Shown here: positions 22,301 to 32,211 of the stretch, one piece after another
Layout: every line of letters starts with the position of its first letter
Position numbering within the stretch: position 1 is the stretch's first letter
NCBI GenBank assembly: GCA_014904985.1
Contig: MU128995.1
Span: 143,551 to 207,550, forward strand
Source of the DNA: Hydnum rufescens UP504
Taxonomy: Eukaryota > Basidiomycota > Agaricomycetes > Cantharellales > Hydnaceae
Direction: 5' to 3'
DNA length: 64,000 nt
Position numbers and translations under genes: made by a program
Notes under the pieces: model-generated
The model's input: the letters and a program-made list of their open reading frames with translations, nothing else
Database searches by the model: none
Told to the model about the DNA's origin: nothing

Positions 22301-25300
22301 GAATTTCGTAGGGTCCATCTGGACGCCAGAGGGGGTGATGATGAAGCCGAGGTACTCGATAGTGTCTGTGTGGAAGGTGCACTTCGAGATCTTGGCGCGA
22401 AGGTTTCTTTCACAGAGTCGTTGTAGTACACAGCGAACGTGTTCGCGGTGTTCTTCTTGCGAATTAGAGAAAATGAGGATGTCATTGAGATATACAATGA
22501 CGAACAGATCCACCATATCCTGGAACGAGTCGTTCATGAAATACTGGAACTGCGCTGGGGAGTTGGCTGCTCCCATTGGCATTACGAGCCACTCATAGGC
22601 ACCGTACCGTGTACGAAATGATGTGAGCCACTCGTGTCCTTCGGCAACTCTGATGTTGTAGTAGCCATCGTGAAGATCGATTTTCGTATAGATCATAGCG
22701 CTGTGAAGGTGATCGAGGAGGTCGTTGATGAGGGGGATGGGGTAGCGACTCTTTTTCGTGATGCGATTGAGTGCTCGATAATCAACGCAAAGGCGAAGCC
22801 CGCCACCTTTCTTTTTCGTGAAGAGGATTGGCGCGCCTGCGGGGGAGGTCGAAGGGCGTATGAATCCTTTTGCAAGGAATTCGTCAATGAACTCACGTAG
22901 TGCTGCGAGTTTGCTTTCTGACATTGGGTATATGGGGCCTCGTGGTACTTCGTGTCCTTCTTTGATATCGAATCGAAGGTCATACTTGTGATGCGGCGGT
23001 AGATAGCTGGCCGCTGTACTGGTGAAGACGTCGTGGAATTCGTGGTATTCCAGGGGGAGTTGTTGTGTGAGGTCTTGGCGTTCTTCGATGGGGATTGATT
23101 CGGGTAACACAGAGGTGGGGGGAGTGTCGCAAACCACTGATGCTGTTCGTGCGTGGGTTGGATTGGTGACGATGCATGCGTAGAGTGTCGCGCTATCGTC
23201 ACTGGCTGCTTGAATGAAGTCTTCGGCTTCGTAGACTTCAATTGTGATGCTGTGAGCTGGGGGGTTCGTGGTTGTCGGTTCTGGGGTCGAGGCGGTCGTT
23301 GCGATGACATCGATGCTTAATGGCGTCGTTACAAGTTTCGAGTGGTGTGCCATGTGCTCAATCCGCATTTCGGCCCACGAGATTTGTGGATTGACTTGTC
23401 GCAACCATGGGAGTCCCAGTATGACGGGAGTTGAGGAGTGGAGTTGCGATTTGACGAACTCAATTTTTTGTTGCAACGAGTTCGCGAAAGTGACTGGGAG
23501 TGTAACTATACACTCGAGGTTGTTTGCAATCGATCCATCGAATAATCGCAAGGGGTGTGGTGTCACCAAATGACGATGGTGCAGCGCAGCGCATGAGTTC
23601 TGTACTCGCGATGCGTCAATGAAGTTTTCGGAGGCGCCGCAGTCGACGAGTGCCGAGATGGGGCTGTCCGAGAGGAGGGGGATTGAGACCATCATGATGA
23701 ATGACGATGGGGAGAGGGAAGAGATGGTGGCTCTTAAATGAGTGGTTCCATCAGGGGGGGGTGATGATGAGATCTCAGTGATGCGAGGTTCCTCTGTTGT
23801 GCTGGGACCTCCTGAGAAGGTGAACGTAGTGCGAGCTACTGGGGTGCGTGACGTTGCTGTCGCAGTTGTGCTGCTGGTACTGGTGGACGTCGCGGCCGGT
23901 GTCGTCGCAGTTCGCGGTACATTGCGACGACTGGGGCAACTATCTACTGCATGGTCGTTATTCCCACAGTATGCGCAGAGCTTTTCGCATCTTCGTCATT
24001 CCTTTTCCTCTTCGGTGAGCGCGCCATTAGACTTGTGAACTTTCGGGTCGCGTGGGGGGTTTGTCGAGGATGAAGGGGATGTCGACGATGCAGGGTTCAT
24101 GGTGCGGGGTTGTGTGCCGCGATCTGAGGTCCTCGTGGTTTTAAGTTCCTCTTGGCGTTCCCAATACCGGCCATCAAATCTTAGCGCGGCTTGGTACATG
24201 CCTTGGAGTTTCGCGGGCTTGCCGTCTCGCGAGATGTCATCTTGTAGACGGTTCGGTAAGCCTTGGTAGAACTGCGAGTGGAGTGCGTTGTCGTTCCATC
24301 TGGTGAGGCTCACTACTTCCTTGAACTGGTTGATGTAGCGGAGGACGCGGTGGTTGTCGTTCATCTTGAGCGCGCGTAGTTTTTGCTCTTGAGTCACGAC
24401 CTCATCTGGGTCTCCGAAGTAGGTGTGGAGCTCTTCCTCGAAGAGCATCCAGCTGGAGAGTGTGGGGGATTCCTCTGTCTCCATGATGAGGCGTTGGAAC
24501 CATTGCCTTGCTGTATCCGTGAGATACGATCCGGCCCAGATGATGCGCACGCTCTCTAGCGTGAATCGCGACGGTTGCGATCGGAACACCATTTTGCAGT
24601 GCGCAAGGAATCCGTATAGTTTAGAGGGGTCATGCCCCAAGAACATCTCCGGCTCTTTGATTTTGGGTTCGCGAAGTGCGTGTCCCGATGGCACGGAGGG
24701 TTGGGTGATTGTCGCTGTTTCGCGGTATCGCGGAGTGGTGGGGAGGTGTTCGAGTTTGGTTCCTTGATGGTCCACGCCTGGAGTTGGGGCCCTGAACGCA
24801 GAGCCCAGGCGCAGGGGGGTGGAGTGCGCATCCTCAAACATCGCGCGTCGTGGAGTTGGTTGCACGATGTTGCTAGGTGGTGTGTACGTGACTGAATTGC
24901 CTCGTGGTGTGTCATCGAGGTTTTGAGGTGAAAACTCATTGTTTTCCTCGGGGTAGGTTTGGGCTCGAAGTGAGGGCTTCGAGTGTGGGTGCGGGGTGCG
25001 AATTGCGAGTTGTGCGCTGCGGGCGAGACTACTTGTCTCAGTCGCGTATTTGCGTCAAGGGTGGGTGACTGCGAATTGCGGTGCGCAACTTCATTGCGCA
25101 GTTCCCGGTTTTTGTTCGCGAGTTCTTCGAGGCGAGCGTTCATCTGTGTGTTGGTGCGCGCCATTTCCGCTTGTATCTGCGTGCTGCGTGCTAGGTCTGC
25201 CTGCATTTGTTGCAGCATGTGCAGGAGCATTGTCTCGGTGCTCGAAGTTGACGTGGTGCTGGGAGGGTTTCCCATGTGCGGACCTTGCATCAAGTTGGGT

Positions 25301-25455
25301 GGTGTTTGTATTGTGGGATACGTCGTCCGAGGGGTGATTGGCGCCTCAAGGACGATTGGAGAGGAGAGGGCGGAAGTGGATTCGACGGTGGCTGTGTCGT
25401 CGCGATAGTCATTGGCAACTGGTTGTGGGTGTGGGTTTCGTCGAGTGGAGGGCAT
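19367..25455 (-). pseudogene. Gag-Pol polyprotein of the chromovirus, multiply broken
   Basis: Read right to left. Gag starts MPSTRRNPHPQP at 25455 and has a capsid core (TARQWFQRLIMETEE) and a CCHC knuckle (CAYCGNNDHAVDSC near 23.96 kb). Protease has ALVDCGASENFID, with Cys where DSG or DTG is usual. Reverse transcriptase has RLCVDYRALNRIT, and its active site reads YLND, not YLDD. RNase H has VETDASDYAIAAILS. Integrase has a His/Cys region (HPGIHKT and CVICAC) and DDE residues in DFITGLPPSS, SDRGSLF and HPETDGQTERLN. A chromodomain near the C-terminus includes YRVRWSGYKHTNDEFSWLP. Breaks: a one-base shift near 24940, TGA at 23998-23996 in a CGA-like context, and the solo LTR at 21424-22087. 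No frameshift separates Gag from Pol, so a single polyprotein is likely. Confidence 0.93.
21424..22087. mobile_element. Solo LTR nested in the reverse transcriptase/RNase H region
   Basis: 664 bp with inverted ends TGTCAGGG...CCCTGACA, flanked by GACGG (21419-21423) and GATGG (22088-22092), a 5-bp target duplication with one mismatch. Removing it with one flank restores an unbroken polymerase reading (SAPI joined to LCHFDPELR). Inside are short tandem repeats, for instance four copies of 'agtagaccgg' near 22,035-22,065 and 'aggaacagg' repeats near 21,850. No coding potential. It belongs to a different LTR family from the host element and is what remains after LTR-LTR recombination. Confidence 0.88.
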
Positions 25456-25484
25456 ATTGAGTCTTTCAAGGAAGTTGGTTATTT

Positions 25485-25497
25485 AGATCGAGAATAC
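25485..25497 (-). other. Primer-binding site, probably self-primed
   Basis: One base after the 5' LTR the coding strand reads TATTCTCGATCT. This is the exact complement of AGATCGAGAATA inside the left LTR, at the predicted 5' end of the transcript. That is the arrangement of Tf1/sushi-type elements, whose own RNA 5' end primes first-strand synthesis. I did not recognise complementarity to a tRNA 3' end. Confidence 0.7.
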
Positions 25498-25953
25498 TGT
25501 TAAGGGTTGTACTCGAGGCGAAAGATACAATGATGTAATCAAGACAAATACAAGGAAATGCCCTTAAGGCAATTGACGAGGGGGTCGCGAAGTGGGGATT
25601 ATGTAAGTCACGAAAGACGAGTACGTACGAGGAAGACTGGCTTCTTGAGACTTAATAGACAAAGGTTTTAAGATGAGAGTCGCGAGCGATAACTGAGATC
25701 ACGAGAGTGGAATTCAATCGGTTGACAATATATTCTCAATCTTCTAAAGAGCGAGTGTACATCAAGTAACTACTTATACTATTAGAGATCAAAAGGATTT
25801 TATGGATAAAGGGGTGTTGAATAAAGGAAGGATGTATATAATAGGAATTGCTGAAAGAGGAAGGCACAATGGCAGCAAGGGTTAAGGTCACGTGATGGCA
25901 TGATTGGCTTGGTTATTCATGCGTAAGTGAGGTTACGAGTACAACTTGTAACA
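25498..25953 (-). repeat. Right LTR (the element's 5' LTR)
   Basis: 456 bp, followed by the CTCCT target duplication. The site matching the predicted transcript start (25742 downward) has lost its CpG (ctcaatct instead of ctcgatct), a change that the left LTR does not show. Confidence 0.93.
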
Positions 25954-27210
25954 CTCCTGGAGATCAGTGTGTCAGTGTGGTGACTGCAAAATCAAAGGTA
26001 ATACTCACTGGATAGACCTTGTATTTACACGACTCTGTCTCTATGATGGAGAGAAGGTCACCAAGCACTTCTAAATGGGGTGGATCCTTGAAGTGAGTGA
26101 CAACTAGGATCTCGCTCCGTGATTCATTCCACAGATGTGCAGGATCATCACACATCTCCACCTATCATTATCAGGTGTTCCGTTAGTATAGTCAATTTGG
26201 TACAACGCATCACCATTTGAACACCCTCACAGAGTCATCTAACTTTGCATTGGAGGAGAACAGCTTCTTTAAGGAGGCATCTTTGTCTGGTCGTCTATCA
26301 AGTCGTAGCCACACATTGCAGATCCGCAGTCTCTCCACCTCCAGCAGTAAAAACTCGTGTCTGACTCGTGTCTTGGTATTCTTGCACCATCTCAGCCCAC
26401 GGATCAAGTGAGTGGAGGGAGCAGATTTGAATGATGGGATTATATTGGTTACGGTTGTCGACAACGGGCGAGCCAAAGATATGGAGAGCAGGCCTGGTAC
26501 TGGGGTTGCAGATGGCGAAGCCGGACTTGAGCCTAACTGCTGGGTAATACCGTCGCCCAAGGAACCCATTGTGGCGGCGACGGACTGTGGAACTCTATCA
26601 GATGAGATCCTGGTGATCTATAAGAGGGGCCTACATTGGAGGTCCCTACTACACCTGTATGACAATGTGCGCCAGGGATGATTTTGCTTCCTCCCAGGGA
26701 AGGGGCACAACGTCTGGGAGTCTGGATCACAGAGTAGTGAGGTGGCAGTTGGAAAGGAGGCCTTCATGTGCCTTGAGTTGCATAGCTAATTCTAAAGGGA
26801 ACGTATTACGTAATTAGCGCGGCGCTTGTCTCACAGTCATCCCACGATATCAACAGAGAAACTCTTGAGAGCCTCTCTCTCTCTGAGCTTCAGGAGCTTG
26901 CCACAGTCTGTATCCCTTTCCTTATGATTGCCTACAATCGAGGTTCCCACTTTGACCCCCTTATTAATCAGGCGGTGTATTTGTCTTTAGGCCGTTGGTT
27001 TCTCCAGATTCAACACTATTGCGTGGGCAGCTTGTATATCGCCAACGGTAACAATGACTCTTTAGTCGGTACAGCTTTGGGAAACATCTTCGCAAGGCTG
27101 GGTTGTCCCAACTGGGACTCATAGCATTTCTATTGGCTCAAGGAGCAGAAATTTCCATCTCACAGGTAGGAACACCTTTCATTGGTGGATGAATATGTCC
27201 AAATCATTAA

Positions 27211-27830
27211 AAAAAGCACTTCCCCGCCGCGTTCATCTTTGACCCGTATCATTCTGTCATGGTCCATAGATACAAGTACGTAAGATTCAAAAATACGTGC
27301 CCAGCGCTCAGCCAGGGATTATTCTACCTCTGCTTTGAATCACTTTTGAGAATATCACGCGCCGGAAATATTGAGGATTCGGGTCTCCGGGCTGGACAGG
27401 AGAGCGTCGACTTCAATTGCATTTCGCAACGCACACACTGAATGAAGGAGATTAAAGGGCGAGTCAAGCATGGTACAGTATGCGCGTGCCCCAATGAAAG
27501 CATATCATTTCAAACTCCATCAAGGCATAAGAACTTGCGGAGCTGACGTCGGAACCATCGGAACCAGCCGACCGAGCTTGCGGATGCATGTGTATATTGC
27601 CGAATAAGAGGGATGGGGGTGACGGCATCACCTCTGGACTACGAAGTGTGTCTAGGGGTTCATGTCCTGGAGTTTCCGTGCTACCAAGATGCCGTAAATG
27701 ACCCTATTGTGACAAAGAAGCCATAAAGAGACTCACGGATTCGTCCGCTGTCTTATCCTTGCCCTTGGGCCCGGCGTAAGCAGCTTATTAAAACTGGGGG
27801 GGACGCCAACGCTCAGTCCTTCACCCATGG
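27211..27830. other. No gene seen
   Basis: Spacer between the repeat marker segment and the minus-strand gene; only short frames, no domain or RNA gene recognised. Confidence 0.45.
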
Positions 27831-27839
27831 CGGACAACC

Positions 27840-29800
27840 TCTCATAGATGACTGAGCAGAAAAAGTAACAATTTTCCTGTGAACAAGCGCATCAATAGAT
27901 GGGGTACGCGTTTGAAGGCAAATACGTACTGCAAATATCGTGTATTGAGGAGACTCTTGCAATATGACAGATAGAAGAATTCCAAGCTGATCCAGACTTA
28001 GCAGTCTCCTGAATGTAAGTGTGCTTGGACCCTAGACTGTGAATCACTAGTTAAACGATCGAGTTTAGAGCACAATGTTGCCTGTAAGTCCCATGCACTT
28101 TATTAGTTGGGCCAACCGTGACTGGTGGACTGTATTGATATCCGAGTATACTCACGGTGTCAACCGGGGAAGATGGTAAAGTAATTAACTGCACGGCGGT
28201 TGTATCTCGATCACTTCGCCTGTCAAGACGCAGCCATGAGGTCCTGTGTTCTGGAAATTCCAGTCGGAGGAGCAAGAACTGATGTAGAGATCCGCCCAGG
28301 TCCTTGTACAAATTTAAGAGTGTGATGTGACCGGTGCGACTTGACATGAGATCTGGAATGAGGGTGGAGATGCTTAACGACACAGGGATATCCATGGTTG
28401 CGTAAGCATGTTTGGTACCGAGAACTCAGCAACCCCCGACGGAGAAGGAGCAACGACAACACTAGATCGATCCCGAGGGAGACATCCTGCTGAAAAGTTT
28501 CAATCAGTGGGAAGGTGATGCGATTACTGAGGGGGTAGAAAAGGGCCAACATATCCCATTTGTGCTTCCTGGGGTGTCGAGGCATTAGGCTTATCCCCAA
28601 TAGAAGTGTCTTCCTGAGTCTTTTCGGAATTCTAAAACCATAGAGATCAGCAATAGCCCTAATCCCTCAACCATCCCATCAATGCACCTCAGGGGGAGTC
28701 GGCGGTTTTATCATGCTTTCTGTTTCCAATGTCTGCTGGCTTCTGGGACTGTCAGGATGCACTCGAGATGTCGCCAGCGAATCATGGACGTACCGGGAAA
28801 CCCTGTGAACTAGGGGAACCAGGCGCAACTCGTCCATTTTTTCTTTGATGCTTGCCCTGACTCGGGGAGCAAGAGACAAGGAGAGGTGACTCGGAGTACC
28901 CTTCACATTTTCGCCACCACTCATGCTAAATAAAATCTCATAGATCACCGAACAGAAAAAATAACAATTCTCCTGGAGATCAGTGCATCAGTGCATGACC
29001 GCAAAACCGAAGGTAACACTCACTGGATAGACCTTGTATTTACAAGACTCTGTCTCCATGACGGAGAGAAGGTGACCAAGCACTTCCAAATGGGGTGGAT
29101 CCTTGAAGTGAGTAACAACTAGGATCTCACTCCATGATTCATTCCACAGATGTGTAGGATCGTCACACATCTCCACCTATCATTATCCGGTGTTCCGTTA
29201 GTATAGTTAATTTGATATGACATATCGCTATTTGAACACCCTCACAGAGTCATCTAACTTTGCATCTGAGAAGAACAGGTCCTTTAAGGAGGCATCTTTG
29301 TCCGGTCGTCTCTCAAGTCGTAGCCACACATTGCAGATTCCCAGTCTCTCCACCTCCAGCAGTAAAAACTCGTGTCGGATTCGTGTCCTGGCATTCTTGC
29401 ACCATCTCAGCCCACGGATCATGGTGGGTGGAGGGAGCGGATTTGAAGATGGGATTATATTGGCTACGGTCATCGACAATGGGCGAGTCCAAAGATATGG
29501 AGAGCAGGCCTGATACTGGAGGTACAGATGGCGAAGCCGGACTTGAGCCTAACTGCTTGGTAATACCGTCACCCAAGGAAACCATTTTGGCGGCGCGGAC
29601 TGCGGAATGCTATAGATGAGATTCTGCTGATCTGTGTATGTAAGAGGGGCCGACATTGGGTACACTCCTAACCTTGTTCTGAGACGCTAGAAGCTTGATG
29701 GTTAAGATTGATATCCCCACTACACCTGTACGACAATGCGCACCAGAGATGATGTTGCTTCCTCTCAGGGAAGGGGAATGACGTCTGGAAGTCTGGATCA
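27840..29800 (-). pseudogene. Right copy of the 'WLRLDRR' gene family (uninterrupted)
   Basis: Minus-strand exons in order: RHEFLLLEVERLGICNVWLRL (29.4 kb), MEMCDDPTHLWNESWSEIL (29.17 kb), ENCYFFCSVIYEILFSM with GENVKGTPSHLSLSLAP (28.95 kb), KHKWDMLALFYPLSN (28.55 kb), HQFLLLRLEFPEHRTSWLR (28.3 kb) and a second ENCYFFCSVIYERL module (27.85 kb). Typical intron ends lie between them. The protein has two similar modules, probably an old internal duplication. I know of no function; such tandem families are common in mushroom genomes. A full consistent set of exon phases could not be built, so it may be damaged. Confidence 0.55.
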
Positions 29801-30077
29801 CAGTGTAGTGAGGTGGCGGTTAGAAAGTCCCTCACACGAGGCTTTCATGTGCCTGAGTTGTGGAGCTAAGTGAATTGGACATCCCTATAGGCAACTTTGT
29901 CAATGAAGGGAACATATTACGTAATTGGCGCCGCGCTTGTCTCACAATGTCATCCGACGATATCAACAGAGAAACTCTCGAGAGCCTCTCTCTCTCTGAG
30001 CTTCAGGAGCTTGCCACAGTCTGTATCCCTTTCCTTATGATTGCCTACCCCGCTGACGCCTACACCAGGAACGCGGT

Positions 30078-31798
30078 TTGGAAACAGATTGCCGAACTCA
30101 CTCAACGGAGTACCCAGAAGACATCCTCATCTCACGCATTCTGTACGATGCTCGTATGCGCAGGAAGACCGTTATAAATGCCCCTCAACTCGAGGGGCTT
30201 CAGAATATCATTGCCGCGCTTGACACGGCTAAGAGCCCATATTTCTGCGTAGGAAGTCTTCCCATGGACGCCTCTTCTCCTGTCAAAATACTTATAGCCT
30301 CCGAGACATCCGAAAATACGCCGACGACGTACACTCCTATCCAGTTCCCTCTTACTCATGAGGCCGCAATTCAGCCACTCATCGATGCCTCTCAGCAAGC
30401 GTCGTTTGGACGTGGGGGCAAGGACGTTCTCGACCCGTCATATCGTCGCGCTCTGGTTCTGAATCCAGATCGTATCACCATCACTCCTGCTGGATCTCTA
30501 GAGCCACATGCTATGGGAATTGTCGAAGCCATCAGTCAGTCTCTGGTTTCCATCTCTGATGGTAGTGTAAGCCACCGTAGGGTTGTTGCGGTGTTCGACA
30601 AGTTGAACGTGTACTCGGAAGGAGATTTCTTCAAAGGCCACGTTGATACGCCAAGCTCGCCCGGGATGTTTGGTACCCTCCTCATCAATCTTCCTGTGGC
30701 TCATGAAGGAGGCCAGTTAGTTGTCCGTGCTCCTGAAGCCTCTGCGAAACATCGAAAGGGAGTCCGTGACGATAGCGAAGGCACTCCAAAACAGTATATG
30801 ACTAATTGGGCAGGAAGCACCGACATCAACTGGATCGCATTCTTTTCGGACTGTGAACATGAAGTGCTGCCTGTCACGCGTGGGAATCGGTGAGCGTCTA
30901 CTTCTTGCCTTGTCCATGGCCCCCTTGAGTTCACTGAAATTATACTGCCTATAACAGAGTCACGCTTTCATACACGCTCTCCTTCGCTGGATCCAATCAA
31001 AGAGGCAAAGCAAAATCATCCTGTTGATATTGAAACAATGGCTGGCTCGAAGATCTGGCCCGACAGAGACTCATTCATGCACTCAAGGCCCCCGGTGTCT
31101 TGACGGAAGACCGCCCTTGCCTCTGCTTCTATTTGCAGCACAAATATGTGCGCATCTCGTGGATCTCAGAGACGTCCCTATTCTGACCAACAGCCCATAC
31201 CTTAAATAGCCTGTGGATTGGGAAGACCCAGATCTCTGGTCTATCAAGAGCCATGTGCGTCTTCTAGTGGATCTCATGTTGCCGTCGTTTACCAATGATC
31301 ACACCCTAGTTGAAAGGAAGAGATGCGGTATTGTATCATGCGCTCCAAGCCATCGATGCGGAAATCAGTTTGCATCTCGTTTTTTTCACTGACTACGAGA
31401 TCGAAAACGACATCAAAGATTACGACGCTGGGGAGGGATCGATTGCTATTCTTCCCGCCGAAGCTGAGGTTTCTGATCTTGTCCGCGACTCTCATGGACC
31501 CGCTGGTACCCTCCAGCAGATGATGGAAAAGGCCAATGCGCAAATGCCAGAGGAAATGGGCCTCGTGGAAGTTCCTGGAGATCCAGAGCTTTTCGTCAGG
31601 CTCGCGTCCTTGTCCTACGATGACGGACCTGACTGCACCGAGGAAGTCTTCTACGGATCAATGTGTCTCATTGCCACATTGGTCCCCAAGAGTGCTTCCA
31701 CCGAGCACAATGACAGCCCACTGTCCCCATCGGAGAGGAAACGAAAACTGTCAGAGAGTGAAGAGGACGGGCACCAGCGCCCTCCCCTAAAAATATAG
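30078..31798 (+). pseudogene. Fungal 2-oxoglutarate/Fe(II) oxygenase (prolyl 4-hydroxylase-like), probably damaged
   Basis: The first exon (to about 30,890) is open for 271 codons. It contains DVLDPSYRRALVL, then DKLNVYSEGDFFKGHVDTP (iron ligands His and Asp), EGGQLVVRAP and INWIAFFSDCEHEVLPV (second iron His). The Arg binding 2-oxoglutarate follows across a short intron (GNR to VTLSYT). This is the double-stranded beta-helix core of a large mushroom oxygenase family. Downstream, GVLTEDRPCLCFYLQHKY, DPDLWSIKSH and, after an intron ending at 31,309, LKGRDAVLYHALQAID fit the family's C-terminal half. They are separated by frame shifts near 30,985 and 31,075 and a TAG at 31,207. The true start may be upstream: a frame beginning 29,950 (MSSDDINRETLESLS) precedes it in another phase. 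Confidence 0.7.
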
Positions 31799-32211
31799 TC
31801 AGCCGTCAACGAGCTGCCCGCCTACGAAAGCCTCGCTCAAATCATGATACAACTACTAAGACGAAGGGAAAAGCGGATATCAGATAGCCGTTGACTCAGC
31901 TGATATTGGACGTGGTATCTCAGGGCGAAAGAGTTCGAGGTCTGCGGACGTGGACGTTGTCTTTTTTTTTTTTCATATTCTCTGTATGTACAGTACTTCC
32001 AGCTCGCGTACCGCAGCAAGTCTAATTTTATCATCGTCATCGCCTCATGGACCCCGGACACCCTTGCTCCGTTTGGCTGTGAGCTCCGCATAACTACGTC
32101 TCTGGTGTTGGGTGACGTTGAGTGTCTGGGAAACTATGGCACAAATGTGGGCTCTGCTATGGTTCTCGACTTTGTGACGAGTATCTAAACGACTTTTTCA
32201 AAGGCTCGACA
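31799..32211. other. Intergenic, no gene seen
   Basis: Contains a run of about 12 T residues near 31,965 and the upstream region of the kinase; the kinase's first exon may begin here (an ATG at 32,136 is possible). Confidence 0.4.

Larger units (their letters stand above)
17364..25953 (-). mobile_element. Ty3/gypsy chromovirus (LTR retrotransposon), inactive
   Basis: Two LTRs of 456 bp each (17364-17819 and 25498-25953) have TGTTA...TAACA ends and are flanked by the direct repeat CTCCT (17359-17363 and 25954-25958). The coding strand is minus, so the element's 5' LTR is on the right. Gag, protease, reverse transcriptase, RNase H, integrase and a C-terminal chromodomain follow in that order, apparently in one fused frame. 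The paralogous locus at 28,970 is the empty site (caattctcctggagatcag). The element is broken by a frameshift, a stop codon, an active-site change and a nested solo LTR. Between integrase and the left LTR it carries an extra gene in the opposite direction. Confidence 0.95.
16200..26750 (-). pseudogene. Left copy of the 'WLRLDRR' gene family, split by a retrotransposon
   Basis: Minus-strand exons flank the chromovirus. To the right (26.0-26.7 kb) are RHEFLLLEVERLRICNVWLRL and MEMCDDPAHLWNESRSEIL. To the left (16.2-17.36 kb) are ENCYFFCSVVHETLF, GENVKGTPSHFSLSLAP and HQFLLLRLEFPEHRTSWLR. The same order continues without interruption in the copy at 27.8-29.8 kb. The insertion lies next to the acceptor of the exon beginning GAGAATTG. 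The protein seems built of two similar modules, each with a 'H.FLLL.....WLRLDRR' element; I know no function. As written the copy is interrupted by the element and lacks one continuous frame even without it. Confidence 0.7.
26950..30045. repeat. Right unit of a ~3.1-kb tandem duplication
   Basis: The left unit is 15,130-17,363 plus 25,954-26,940 (about 3.2 kb without the retrotransposon). Matches run through the whole unit: the 'cagattcaacact' segment (15,180 and 27,005), the WLRLDRR gene, and the segment 'gagcctctctctctctgagc' (26,872 and 29,976), which is the 5' part of the oxygenase region. The unequal duplication therefore copied the start of the next gene to the left. Confidence 0.75.

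Noticed and set aside
24930..24960. Programmed frameshift in Gag
   Set aside because: It lies inside Gag before the capsid core, has no slippery site I can recognise, and Gag and Pol otherwise share one frame, so it reads as a lesion.
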